DNA from: Arcicella aquatica | GTDB taxonomy: Bacteria > Bacteroidota > Bacteroidia > Cytophagales > Spirosomataceae | DNA: 64,000 bases | Assembly (NCBI RefSeq): GCF_034928825.1 | Contig: NZ_JAYFUL010000008.1 | Coordinates: forward strand, 1-64,000 | Reading direction: 5' to 3' | Shown here: positions 45,607 through 53,716 of the stretch, in pieces | Position numbering within the stretch: position 1 is the first letter of the stretch | How the letters are laid out: the number at the start of each line of letters is the position of its first letter | Notes under the pieces: generated by a model | What the model saw: the letters and a program-made list of their open reading frames with translations, nothing else | Database searches by the model: none | Told to the model about the DNA's origin: nothing | Translations under genes and position numbers: made by a program

Positions 45607-45642
45607 ATCACTAGCGAGTGACTTAAGTCACTCGCTAGTGAT
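45607..45642. repeat. 36-bp perfect palindrome
   Basis: ATCACTAGCGAGTGACTT and its exact complement, centred on CTTAAG. It is 37 bases after the esterase stop and may terminate it. It is followed directly by the composite Q/S repeat. Confidence 0.8.
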
Positions 45643-45650
45643 GGCATCAC

Positions 45651-45783
45651 GTCGTCGCTCGTTTCTAACGAGTGACGACTATTTTTAGGCTTCTAGCCTA
45701 AAAAAGAACCTTGAAAAAAGTAGCGGTAACCCTTGCGGTTACCGTCTTGTGGTAAAACGGCAACCGCAAGGGATTGCCGCTAC
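45651..45783. repeat. Composite palindromic repeat Q/S, second copy
   Basis: Unit Q (45651-45705) with GTCGCTCGTT, AACGAGTGACGAC and AGGCTTctAGCCT hairpins is followed by unit S (45720-45783: GTAGCGGTAACCCTTGCGG, then a complementary arm ending GCCGCTAC). Same order and spacing as at 8.4-8.5 kb. The right edge forms the 3' end of the GHKL ATPase frame. Confidence 0.75.
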
Positions 45784-47054
45784 TGGGCATAGCTTGATTT
45801 TTGAAGTAACTGATAAAGACTTTCTTTTTCTTCTGCATTCATTTCAATAATTCCCTCTAATGTTTCTAAGATATGTTCACGCTCATCTGAGGCTAGTAGT
45901 AAATTTAAAAGCCGTACAAAAAATTTCTTCTGCTCAACGTTAAGCGAAATAAATAACCTTGGTTGTACTTCATAAAGATTTACTAATGTTTCTTCAAGCA
46001 GAGACTTATCAAAATCGTTTTCGTACTTAGGAAAAATTTCGTCTTGTTCGTATTTTTCAATGAGCTTAGTTGATGTTTTATGAAGAATATCCTTTCTTTT
46101 TTTACGAAGGAATTCATTTAAACTATTATGAAGAAATTTGTACTCAGACAAATATTTTACTTTACTAAAAAGGTTTGTTTGCTGATTGTTTTCTTTGGAT
46201 TGAAAATCAAAATCATTGAAAAAGCTACTTGTAATATACACACTATGATAAAACTCATCCCCTTTATTATTTAGCGTAGTATAATCTTTATACACTTCTT
46301 CATGACTTGCATTGAGATAATAAAATCTTGATAATTCTTTATGCGGTTTATTATTCCATTGATAGTATTTACAATAAAAACTTGTGTTGCTTTCTTCATA
46401 AGTAAGCGTAAAGCTCTCCGAATCCTCTATAAACGACTGATAGTCCAGAGGAGTACCATTAATGATAATTGAAAAGCCTTTAGGTCTATTTAATTCCAAA
46501 AACCAACAAAATTCACTTTTTAAAAAGGGAATAATGTCTCCTTCTAATTCTTCTTTGCTGATAGTAATATTGTAAAAATTAACACTTGTACCTGTTTTAT
46601 CCTTTTGGCTTTTCGTTACCTCTGAAGCATTATAATTATTAATGTTCTCTGTGTTAACTGTAATCTCTCCGTCTAATAATAACCTATTTTTCTGGAAGGT
46701 TGTCTTCCACTGAGCGATTTGAGCAAAAGTAAAAAAGGTCAATCTCCCTATGCCATTTTTCCCGTGGATTGTAGAAATATGTTTCTCGTCTCTTGAATTA
46801 ACCTCTATGGCTTTTTCAGATGAATAAAACAAATCGAATTTGGTGTTTAATTGTTCAAAATTAATACCATAACCATTATCGGCTACTTCAATTGTTTCAA
46901 CTGTACCAAGTTCGTTAACTTCAAAATTCAAGTGAACCGTATCTGCTTTTGCATCAAAACCATTCCAGATAAATTCAGCAATGGCAAGTTTTGCATCATA
47001 ATTTTTAAGTACTTTTTTTATTCCACTAGGAGTGATATTTACATTCTTTGACAT
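45780..47054 (-). CDS. GHKL-type ATPase (Hsp90-like fold), probably 3'-truncated
   Basis: A 424-residue protein. The Bergerat ATP-binding fold is clear: N box AIAEFIWNGFDA (Glu27, Asn31), G1 box ADNGYGI (Asp59), and a G2-like IHGKNGIGRLTFF near 100. The middle has mixed strands (SINFYNITISKEELEG, SESFTLTYEE), then a helical region rich in Leu, Lys and Glu. The stop codon lies inside unit S of a palindromic repeat, so the C-terminus was probably lost there. From memory, related Bacteroidota proteins are longer (near 700 residues) with an extra C-terminal domain; this needs checking. A defence or signalling role is possible but not shown. Residues SSYAQ end the frame. Confidence 0.7.
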   Translation of the reverse strand: MSKNVNITPSGIKKVLKNYDAKLAIAEFIWNGFDAKADTVHLNFEVNELGTVETIEVADNGYGINFEQLNTKFDLFYSSEKAIEVNSRDEKHISTIHGKNGIGRLTFFTFAQIAQWKTTFQKNRLLLDGEITVNTENINNYNASEVTKSQKDKTGTSVNFYNITISKEELEGDIIPFLKSEFCWFLELNRPKGFSIIINGTPLDYQSFIEDSESFTLTYEESNTSFYCKYYQWNNKPHKELSRFYYLNASHEEVYKDYTTLNNKGDEFYHSVYITSSFFNDFDFQSKENNQQTNLFSKVKYLSEYKFLHNSLNEFLRKKRKDILHKTSTKLIEKYEQDEIFPKYENDFDKSLLEETLVNLYEVQPRLFISLNVEQKKFFVRLLNLLLASDEREHILETLEGIIEMNAEEKESLYQLLQKSSYAQ

Positions 47055-47078
47055 GGTAGATACTTATGTTAATTTTTT

Positions 47079-47238
47079 GAAGCTGTTTAAACTTTCGGTT
47101 TCTGAGGTGAAAGTATTGTATTTTTGAATTGATTTTTTCAACATTTGCGAAGCATAGCATCGCTACGTTGAGTAAATTTTGGAACAAGCTATGCTAAAAG
47201 ACTTAGTTTAACCCGAAAGGGAAAGTTTAAACAGCTTC
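47079..47238. mobile_element. MITE-like element, copy 3
   Basis: A 160-bp element with ends GAAGCTGTTTAAACTTTC and the full complement, flanked by TTT on both sides (possible 3-bp target duplication). It lies just upstream of the GHKL ATPase start in the 396-base gap before lipA. Interior identical in most positions to copy 2. Confidence 0.8.
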
Positions 47239-47324
47239 TTTATAATATTTAATTGAAAGAGAACGAATTTACAAAATATTTTGAGAGACTTATTCTAAAC
47301 CCTCTAATTTGTCCTATCATTTAA

Positions 47325-47377
47325 AGCAGTCGCTCGTTCCAACGAGTGATGACTATCATTAGGCTTCCAGCCTATAA
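47325..47377. repeat. REP-like unit Q
   Basis: AGTCGCTCGTTCC, AACGAGTGATGACT and AGGCTTccAGCCT form the two hairpins, in the same orientation as the other copies. It is downstream of the lipA stop. Confidence 0.65.
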
Positions 47378-47397
47378 AAACGACAAGCCTAAAAAAC

Positions 47398-47428
47398 ACC
47401 AAAGCCCCAGCAAAACTGAGGCTTTGGT
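47398..47428 (-). terminator. Terminator after lipA
   Basis: ACCAAAGCC at 47398 and GGCTTTGGT ending at 47428 form a stem with an inner CAG/CTG pairing. The minus strand then reads GTTTTTT, a good U tract. Confidence 0.8.
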
Positions 47429-47450
47429 AAATTTTAAAAAGATTTTATCC

Positions 47451-48335
47451 TTAAATATGCTTCTCAGCATGATAACTAGAACGAACTAACGCTCCTGATT
47501 CTACATATTTCAATCCACGTCTCAATCCTTCTTCTTTATACATCGCAAAAGTATCTGGATGTACCCATTCTATTACTTCATGGTGCATTTTAGTAGGTTG
47601 AAGATATTGTCCTAATGTCAATACATCCAAACCATTTTCTACTAAATCGTCCATTGCTTTAAATACTTCTTCTTGCGTCTCGCCTAAGCCCAACATAATA
47701 CCCGATTTGGTTCTTTTTCCAAATTCTTTGGTACGTTTGGTTTGTTCTAAAGAACGAGCATATTTAGCTTGTGGACGCACATTTCTGTAAAGACGTTCTA
47801 TCGTCTCCATATTATGCGACACTACCTCTTGCCCGCCTTCAATCATTCTGTAAAGCGCATCCCAGTTACCTTTAGTATCAGGTATCAAGGTTTCTATCGT
47901 AGTTGTTGGTGATGCCTCCTTTACTTGTACTACTGTCTGATACCACACCTCAGCTCCACGGTCTTTTAGTTCGTCGCGGTTTACCGAAGTAATTACAGCA
48001 TGCTTCACGCCCATTAATTTAATGGCTTCAGCTACTCTGCGTGGCTCATCTGCATCATATTCATTCGGGCGACCCGTCGCTACTGCACAAAATGTACAAG
48101 AACGAGTACACACATTTCCTAAAATCATAAAGGTTGCCGTACCTGCACCCCAACATTCACCCATATTTGGGCAATTTCCTGACTGACAAATGGTATGTAA
48201 TTTATATTCATCTACAATATTACGTACCCTTGCATATTCCTGACCAATCGGCAGTTTTACTCTTAACCAACTTGGTTTTTTAGAATGCTTTGAGGCAGTC
48301 TCCGCTTTCGGAGCTATTACTGGAAGTTCTATCAT
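47451..48335 (-). CDS. lipA: Lipoyl synthase (radical SAM)
   Basis: A 294-residue cytoplasmic enzyme that inserts two sulfurs into octanoyl groups on lipoyl domains. The auxiliary cluster cysteines are C50, C55 and C61 (CQSGNCPNMGEC) and the radical SAM cluster is C76-C80-C83 (CTRSCTFC). A serine of the C-terminal end, ALVRSSYHAEKH, matches the RSSY motif that ligates the auxiliary cluster. Monocistronic with its own -7 box and terminator. Confidence 0.97.
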   Translation of the reverse strand: MIELPVIAPKAETASKHSKKPSWLRVKLPIGQEYARVRNIVDEYKLHTICQSGNCPNMGECWGAGTATFMILGNVCTRSCTFCAVATGRPNEYDADEPRRVAEAIKLMGVKHAVITSVNRDELKDRGAEVWYQTVVQVKEASPTTTIETLIPDTKGNWDALYRMIEGGQEVVSHNMETIERLYRNVRPQAKYARSLEQTKRTKEFGKRTKSGIMLGLGETQEEVFKAMDDLVENGLDVLTLGQYLQPTKMHHEVIEWVHPDTFAMYKEEGLRRGLKYVESGALVRSSYHAEKHI

Positions 48336-48372
48336 TTTCTGTCTATTCCTTGTACAAAACGCTATTACACTA

Positions 48373-48380
48373 CAAAGTTA
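48373..48380 (-). promoter_or_regulatory. Putative -7 box for lipA
   Basis: TAACTTTG on the minus strand fits TAnnTTTG and lies 38 bases before the lipA ATG. Confidence 0.45.
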
Positions 48381-48399
48381 AATGCTAATAAAATAAAAA

Positions 48400-48436
48400 C
48401 GTCAGGAAAATGAAATTGGTTTACATTTTCCTGACG
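48400..48436 (-). terminator. Terminator after the outer-membrane protein gene
   Basis: CGTCAGGAAAATG at 48400-48412 pairs with its complement at 48424-48436. On the minus strand a T-rich tract (GTTTTTATTTT) follows. Confidence 0.75.
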
Positions 48437-48515
48437 CTATTTTTAAATAACGGGTATTATTTATCAATAATAAGCCTTTATGAAACGCTTATCTTTTCTA
48501 AAATCATGGCATTAA

Positions 48516-49325
48516 CTATTTTTTTCCTCCAAAAAAGATGGTTAAATAGCCTGAAGTAAACACACTTTTATTATCTCCTTTAGCCAAAATATTTACTTTT
48601 TTAGTATATGCCTCTGCTAAAAAGCCTATTTCTAAGCTAATGTTCGACTGGCGAAAAGCATCTAATTCAAAATTTAAGGCTGCTTTTAAATTCACTCCGG
48701 GTACTATCGTCGACTGTCCGATGCCTTCAAAAAAACCTCCGCTTCCATAAATATTATTGATAGTATGCTTGCTTGGGTCATAAGCTTCGTCTCTGATAAC
48801 TCCTCTGCCATAAAAAACCTGCACATAGTAAGGCTTTACAACCCCAATAGTTGGTCCACCCGCGATAATACCATTTACATTTACGCCTCCGTCAGATGAT
48901 TTATGGAATAAATTTATTTCGCGACCATACTGTGGACGAATCGCAAAAAGATAGTTTTGCTTTTCTTCTACATAACTTCCTCCATTTCCTAATAAGCTAA
49001 GGGTATTTTCTCTAGGATGATTTACATTCACGATTTCAAGGTTGAAATAATGAAACTGACGATGCAAAGAGTTGTTCTCAATCAAAACTTCTTTACGAGC
49101 CATCAGCCCTCCTAGTAAACCAGAATTGGTATTAGTAGTTAATCCAAATGACAAAATAGAATGATAATTTTCTTCGTCCACTACCTCACGGGGTTGTTGT
49201 ATAGTCCTACTAGCGGCAGGCTTAGTAGCAGTAGTCGGTGATGAATTTCTACGCTGAGCTTCTATCGAATAAAACGATAACAAAGCAAAAATGAAGAATA
49301 TGAATGTATTTAGTAGTTTTTTCAC
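48516..49325 (-). CDS. Outer-membrane beta-barrel-like protein of unknown function
   Basis: A 269-residue exported protein. Signal peptide ends near 23 (SIEAQ), followed by a Thr/Pro/Ala-rich linker to about 50. The rest alternates in beta-barrel fashion: YHSILSFGLTTNTNSGLLGG, FHYFNLEIVNVN, NYLFAIRPQYGREI, LEIGFLAEAYTK, and ends on an aromatic strand SGYLTIFFGGKK, as outer-membrane proteins do. It is next to lipA but separated by a terminator. The family is not recognised. Confidence 0.65.
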   Translation of the reverse strand: MKKLLNTFIFFIFALLSFYSIEAQRRNSSPTTATKPAASRTIQQPREVVDEENYHSILSFGLTTNTNSGLLGGLMARKEVLIENNSLHRQFHYFNLEIVNVNHPRENTLSLLGNGGSYVEEKQNYLFAIRPQYGREINLFHKSSDGGVNVNGIIAGGPTIGVVKPYYVQVFYGRGVIRDEAYDPSKHTINNIYGSGGFFEGIGQSTIVPGVNLKAALNFELDAFRQSNISLEIGFLAEAYTKKVNILAKGDNKSVFTSGYLTIFFGGKK

Positions 49326-49529
49326 AATGCTTTAATCAAAAATTTTATATGAATGAAATAACCATACAATGAATATTGATATTCACGCAACAATTCCGAC
49401 AGAGTGTTTGCCAATTAGGAATCACTTTCGGTTTAAAGTATATAATTACAATAAAAATACGTAATATGGTGCTATTTGTTTAAATTTAGGACAAAAATCA
49501 TCAAATATTTAACACATAACAACAACATA

Positions 49530-49943
49530 ATGCCAACTGTAAAAACTACTTATTTAGGCGAACTTCGCACAGAATCAACGCATTTGCAATCTGGTACACA
49601 ATTACTTACGGATGCACCTACAGACAATATGGGTAAGGGAGAAGCCTTTTCTCCTACGGATTTATTGGCTACTGCTACTGGTACTTGTATGCTAACGACA
49701 ATGGCAATTGTTGCTCAACGTGATGCAATTGAATTGTCGGGCTCAAGCGTAGAGGTCTCAAAAATCATGTCTCAAACACCTCCAAGAAAAGTAGCTCGTT
49801 TGGAAATTAACTTAAAAATGAAGACAAATATTGTCCTGACAGCAGAACAAATTCAAAAACTAGAAAACACGGCACATAAATGTCCAGTTTCTCTAAGCCT
49901 CCATCCAGACTTAGAACAAGTTGTAAGTTTTGAATGGAAGTAA
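49530..49943 (+). CDS. OsmC family protein, second copy
   Basis: A 137-residue protein from the ATG at 49530 (MPTVKTTYLGELRTES), which is the family's usual start; the longer frame adds 18 residues. The redox cysteines are in ATGTCMLTTMAIVAQRD and TAHKCPVSLSLHPDL. GKGEAFSPTDLLATATG is the conserved glycine-rich helix cap. It acts on hydroperoxides. It stands beside a bacillithiol-linked YtxJ gene, convergent. Confidence 0.9.
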   Translation: MPTVKTTYLGELRTESTHLQSGTQLLTDAPTDNMGKGEAFSPTDLLATATGTCMLTTMAIVAQRDAIELSGSSVEVSKIMSQTPPRKVARLEINLKMKTNIVLTAEQIQKLENTAHKCPVSLSLHPDLEQVVSFEWK

Positions 49944-49946
49944 ATT

Positions 49947-50170
49947 AATTGTGAGTTAGTGAATTGTGATTGAGTGATTTTTATATATTATACTAAATAA
50001 CTAAAAAAATACAATCACTAACTCACAATTCCCCAACTCACAACTAAAAAATTAGTACCTAATTTAGATGCCATGAGTTATTTTAATTGTGATTGAGTGG
50101 GTTAGTGATTATATTTTATAAGATATATAAAAATCACTCAATCACAATTCACTAACTCACTCAATCACAA
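49947..50170. repeat. Word-like repeat forming two stacked hairpins
   Basis: Quasi-periodic text built from gtgagttagtga and gattgagtga words. 49947-49965 is complementary to 50012-50030 (with AATTGTGAGTTAGTGA arms) and 50085-50099 to 50135-50149 (AATTGTGATTGAGTG). It lies between convergent OsmC and YtxJ genes, so terminator function is plausible. No gene seen. Confidence 0.7.
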
Positions 50171-50509
50171 CTATCCCACCGTTTCTGCTAATTCAGCAAA
50201 TGAAATTTCAAAGTGTGAGGCATCATAGATACATTCACCGTTTTGAATGATTAATACCTGCGGAGATTGATGCTCTACTCCGAAAGTTGAAGCAATAGCA
50301 CTAGAAATCGGGCGATACTTTAATAAATCTAAGTAATAAGGCTTTAACTCTCCCACGCTCTCTTGTTTCCAATTTCTTTCCAAGCGATTTAAGGCAGTTG
50401 ATGAAATTGAACACGTTGTGCTATGTTTCAAAATCAAGATTGGTTGTTGTTTCGATTCCTCTTTTATAACCTCTAATTGAGATAAATCTGTTAATTGATT
50501 CCAGTTCAT
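50171..50509 (-). CDS. ytxJ: Bacillithiol-system redox protein YtxJ (monothiol bacilliredoxin)
   Basis: A 112-residue thioredoxin-fold protein. The active site is KHSTTCSISSTAL with Cys33, the single-cysteine CSIS form of YtxJ/BrxC. The PQVLIIQNGECIYDASHFEIS segment is the cis-Pro strand and last helix. It removes bacillithiol from mixed disulfides, so the organism should make bacillithiol. Convergent with OsmC, consistent with a peroxide and thiol-stress function. Confidence 0.93.
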   Translation of the reverse strand: MNWNQLTDLSQLEVIKEESKQQPILILKHSTTCSISSTALNRLERNWKQESVGELKPYYLDLLKYRPISSAIASTFGVEHQSPQVLIIQNGECIYDASHFEISFAELAETVG

Positions 50510-50588
50510 TTTAATTATTTAGCGTCTTTTCGCTTATTCTAATGATGTAAATGGTAGTACGTTGTTTTAATATGAAACTAATTAGCTG

Positions 50589-50596
50589 TAATTTTG
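50589..50596 (+). promoter_or_regulatory. Putative -7 box for waaA
   Basis: TAATTTTG fits TAnnTTTG. It would start transcription about 15-20 bases before the TTG start codon at 50621, supporting that start. Confidence 0.4.
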
Positions 50597-50620
50597 ATTC
50601 AAAATTAATTCAAATTTCAT

Positions 50621-51895
50621 TTGTCAAAGCTACTTTATCATATTTCAATTTATACTTACCAGTTTTTTGTCTGGTTAGTGAGTCCTTTTAACACGAAAGC
50701 CAAACTTTGGATTCAAGGGAGAAAAGACTTTAAAAATCAAGTTTATTCAAGTCTGTTTTGGATAAAAAGAAGTACTTCATCAGCACCTCTTGCATGGTTT
50801 CACAGTGCTTCGTTGGGTGAATTTGAACAAGCCAGACCAGTCATAGAAAAGTATAAAGAAAACTTTCCGTCACATCTCATCTTACTTACTTTTTTTTCGC
50901 CTTCTGGTTACGAGATTCGTAAAAATTATACTGGAGTAGATTTTATTTGTTATTTACCTATCGATACCGCAAAGAATGCACGCGAGTTTATCGAGATGTT
51001 TCAGCCTTCAGTTGCCTTTTTTGTGAAATACGAATTTTGGTATAATTATCTGAGAATACTTTCTGAAAAACAAATTCCTGTGATGTCATTTTCTACTATT
51101 TTCAGAGCAAACCAAGTATTTTTTAAGAGCTACGGAGGCTTCTATAGAAACATTCTTGCTTATTTTACCCATATATTTGTACAGAATAAGAACTCGTTTG
51201 AATTACTAAAAAGTATTAATATTCAACACATTAGCATTGGCGGAGATACCCGTTTCGACAGGGTAAAACAAATTGCGGATGCCAAAAAAGAAATTGAAGT
51301 AGTCGAAAAGTTTAAGGATAACAAACTTTTGTTAATTGTAGGTTCGTGCTGGCAACAAGATTTTGAAGTAATAGCACCTATGTTGAATGAGTTTGAGCAT
51401 GATTTAAAAGTAATCATTGCTCCCCACGAAATTCATGACGAGGAAATCACCGCTTGGCAGAAAGTGTTGAAAAAAAACTCTATCAAATTTTCAGAGATTC
51501 AACACCTGACTGATACTGAGATAGCAACAACAAATACGCTTTTTATTGATAATATAGGTATGCTTTCTTCCTTGTATCAATATGCAGATTTTGCTTGGGT
51601 TGGAGGTGCCTATCGCAAAGGATTGCATAATACGTTAGAAGCCGCCACTTTTGGCTTACCTATCTTTTTTGGCAATAATAATTATCAGAAATTTCAGGAA
51701 GCCATGGATTTAATCCGTATTGGCGGTGCTTTTGTGATTGCCGATACCGCTCAATTTAAAAATAGTTTTGAGCCATTATATTTTGATGTTGATTTAAGAA
51801 AAGAAAAATCAACAATTATTGAAGAGTATGTGAAAGAGAATTTGGGGTGCACGGACAAAATAATAACATTTACCAAGGAATTATCAATATTCTGA
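50621..51895 (+). CDS. waaA: 3-deoxy-D-manno-octulosonic acid transferase (GT30)
   Basis: A 424-residue membrane-anchored glycosyltransferase adding Kdo to lipid A precursor. The start codon is TTG; MSKLLYHISIYTYQFFVWL is the family's N-terminal anchor and no ATG upstream gives a better start. Blocks seen: APLAWFHSASLGEFEQARPV (catalytic region with the general-base Glu), VFFVKYEFWYNYLR, VGSCWQQDFEVIAPML, IIAPHEIHD and FFGNNNYQKFQEAMDL. The rsgA gene follows after 7 bases, so these two form an operon. Core lipopolysaccharide synthesis. Confidence 0.94.
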   Translation: MSKLLYHISIYTYQFFVWLVSPFNTKAKLWIQGRKDFKNQVYSSLFWIKRSTSSAPLAWFHSASLGEFEQARPVIEKYKENFPSHLILLTFFSPSGYEIRKNYTGVDFICYLPIDTAKNAREFIEMFQPSVAFFVKYEFWYNYLRILSEKQIPVMSFSTIFRANQVFFKSYGGFYRNILAYFTHIFVQNKNSFELLKSINIQHISIGGDTRFDRVKQIADAKKEIEVVEKFKDNKLLLIVGSCWQQDFEVIAPMLNEFEHDLKVIIAPHEIHDEEITAWQKVLKKNSIKFSEIQHLTDTEIATTNTLFIDNIGMLSSLYQYADFAWVGGAYRKGLHNTLEAATFGLPIFFGNNNYQKFQEAMDLIRIGGAFVIADTAQFKNSFEPLYFDVDLRKEKSTIIEEYVKENLGCTDKIITFTKELSIF

Positions 51896-51902
51896 TACAA
51901 GA

Positions 51903-52826
51903 ATGAAAGGATTAGTATTACGATCAACAGGCTCATGGTATGAGGTGCTCGACGAAAACAAGCACGTATGGCAGTGTCGTTTAAAGGGCAAGTTTAAGAT
52001 TCAAGGGTTAAAAACCTCTAATCCGATTGCGGTTGGAGATAGAGTAGAATTTGAGATTGAAGATAAAACAGAAAACATGGCAACCATTTTTAAGATAGGT
52101 GCCCGTGAAAATTATATCATCCGTAAATCTGTTCATAAAACTGCCCACGGGCATATTTTAGCTGCCAACCTTGATCAGGCTGTTATTATCGTTACCTTAA
52201 ACTACCCTAGAACATCCTTAGGATTTATCGACCGTTTTTTGGTTTCAGCAGAATCCTTTAGAATTCCTACGACGATTGTTTTTAATAAAATAGATTTACT
52301 TTCGGAAGAAGAAAAAGATTATTTAGCCGATTTAGCGGCGATGTATGAAGAAATAGGTTACCCTTGCGTATTTACATCGGCAGTCGGCAATATTGGCATA
52401 AAGACATTTAATGATATTCTTAAAGATAAAATTTCATTAGTATCGGGGCATTCAGGCGTTGGCAAATCTACATTGGTAAATCAGATTGCCCCTACCTTGG
52501 ATTTAAAAACAACGGAAATTTCAACGTTTGCTAATAAGGGTGTGCACACCACTACATTTGCAACAATGTTTGAATTAGAGGAAAACACTTTTATCATTGA
52601 TACACCAGGCATCAAAGAATTGGGCTTAATTGACATTGATAAACAAGAGCTATCACATTTCTTTCCAGAGATGCGAGCATTGTTGGGGCAATGCAAATAT
52701 CATAATTGCAAGCATATCAACGAGCCAAAATGTGCTGTGTTGGAAGCTGTAGCTGAAGGAACAATAGCTGAAAGCAGATACAACAGTTATTTAAGCATGA
52801 TGAGTGATGATGATAACAGAAGATAA
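51903..52826 (+). CDS. rsgA: Ribosome small-subunit GTPase RsgA
   Basis: A 307-residue circularly permuted GTPase that checks 30S maturation. An OB fold at 1-75 is followed by the permuted G domain: FNKIDLL (G4) near 128, SGHSGVGKSTL (G1) near 180, and DTPGIKEL (G3) near 235. The C-terminal zinc domain has CKYHNCKHINEPKCAV, with the Cys/His ligands. Cotranscribed with waaA; no membrane segments. Confidence 0.97.
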   Translation: MKGLVLRSTGSWYEVLDENKHVWQCRLKGKFKIQGLKTSNPIAVGDRVEFEIEDKTENMATIFKIGARENYIIRKSVHKTAHGHILAANLDQAVIIVTLNYPRTSLGFIDRFLVSAESFRIPTTIVFNKIDLLSEEEKDYLADLAAMYEEIGYPCVFTSAVGNIGIKTFNDILKDKISLVSGHSGVGKSTLVNQIAPTLDLKTTEISTFANKGVHTTTFATMFELEENTFIIDTPGIKELGLIDIDKQELSHFFPEMRALLGQCKYHNCKHINEPKCAVLEAVAEGTIAESRYNSYLSMMSDDDNRR

Positions 52827-52830
52827 TCTT

Positions 52831-53631
52831 CTATAAAATAGAGGATACTTCTTCTGCTATCGACACAGAAACACGCATATCTGATAAATAAATACTTCCG
52901 AATTGAGTAGCCAAAGCTACATCTGCGGCATCTCGACCATAGGCCAGTACTACTCTGTTGCCTTTTGGTGAGTCTTGGGTAGCATCAAAAGTATACCATC
53001 TTCCACCAACAAAGGCCTCAAACCATGCATGTAAATCCATTGGATCTAACTCATGTAAATAACCTACTACCATTCTGGCAGGAATACTCAAACTTCTACA
53101 CAAGGCAATTCCTAAATGAGAGAAATCTCTACAAACGCCCACTTTGGCGGCAGCAGTATCCTTTGCAGAAGTAGAAGCATTACTAAAGCCGTATTGGTAA
53201 AATATATTTTGGTGAATCCATTTACGGATTAACTCTACTTGGTCATAACCAGGATAAGCATTTCCAACAATTTGAAAAGCTAGATTTCCTAATTGGTCAG
53301 ACTCACAATATCTACTTGGTAATAAATAAATAAGTTCTTCAGGGGGTAAGTCTTCAATTAATACAAAATCAGCACCAGGGGCTACATCAATTTCATCAGG
53401 CGTTTGCACGATTGAAGAAGTAAGTACATTAAACTTTCCTACTGGAGTTAATAAACGCTGACATAAATTTCCATACATGTCGGTGTATTCAGTAATAGGA
53501 ACACTTGGTTCAAGAATATACTCTTCCTTAATAATCCACTGCCCAGCACCACTTCTTGGTCTGAGCATCAGGATTAATGGGGTAGTCGAGTAAGCTTCGT
53601 AATCAAGTTGGCAACTTATTTGAAGTCTCAT
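52831..53631 (-). CDS. Transglutaminase-like protease domain protein
   Basis: A 266-residue protein. The N-terminal 130 residues match the bacterial transglutaminase-like N domain (LMLRPRSGAGQWIIKEEY). The core has the Cys in GVCRDFSHLGIALCRSL near 166, His in DLHAWFEAFVGG and Asp in YTFDATQD, the full Cys-His-Asp triad. No signal peptide. Usually cysteine peptidases or amidases; in Bacteroidota this type is often next to circularly permuted ATP-grasp and alpha-E genes in a conserved cluster, which is missing here. It is convergent with rsgA with 4 bases between. Confidence 0.88.
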   Translation of the reverse strand: MRLQISCQLDYEAYSTTPLILMLRPRSGAGQWIIKEEYILEPSVPITEYTDMYGNLCQRLLTPVGKFNVLTSSIVQTPDEIDVAPGADFVLIEDLPPEELIYLLPSRYCESDQLGNLAFQIVGNAYPGYDQVELIRKWIHQNIFYQYGFSNASTSAKDTAAAKVGVCRDFSHLGIALCRSLSIPARMVVGYLHELDPMDLHAWFEAFVGGRWYTFDATQDSPKGNRVVLAYGRDAADVALATQFGSIYLSDMRVSVSIAEEVSSIL

Positions 53632-53716
53632 GATTTTAGCTTTTATTCTAATCTAAGTTAAGTTTAGATAGTTGATTAAAATAGTCTGATTGTTGAAAAT
53701 GTAAGAATTATAAAAA

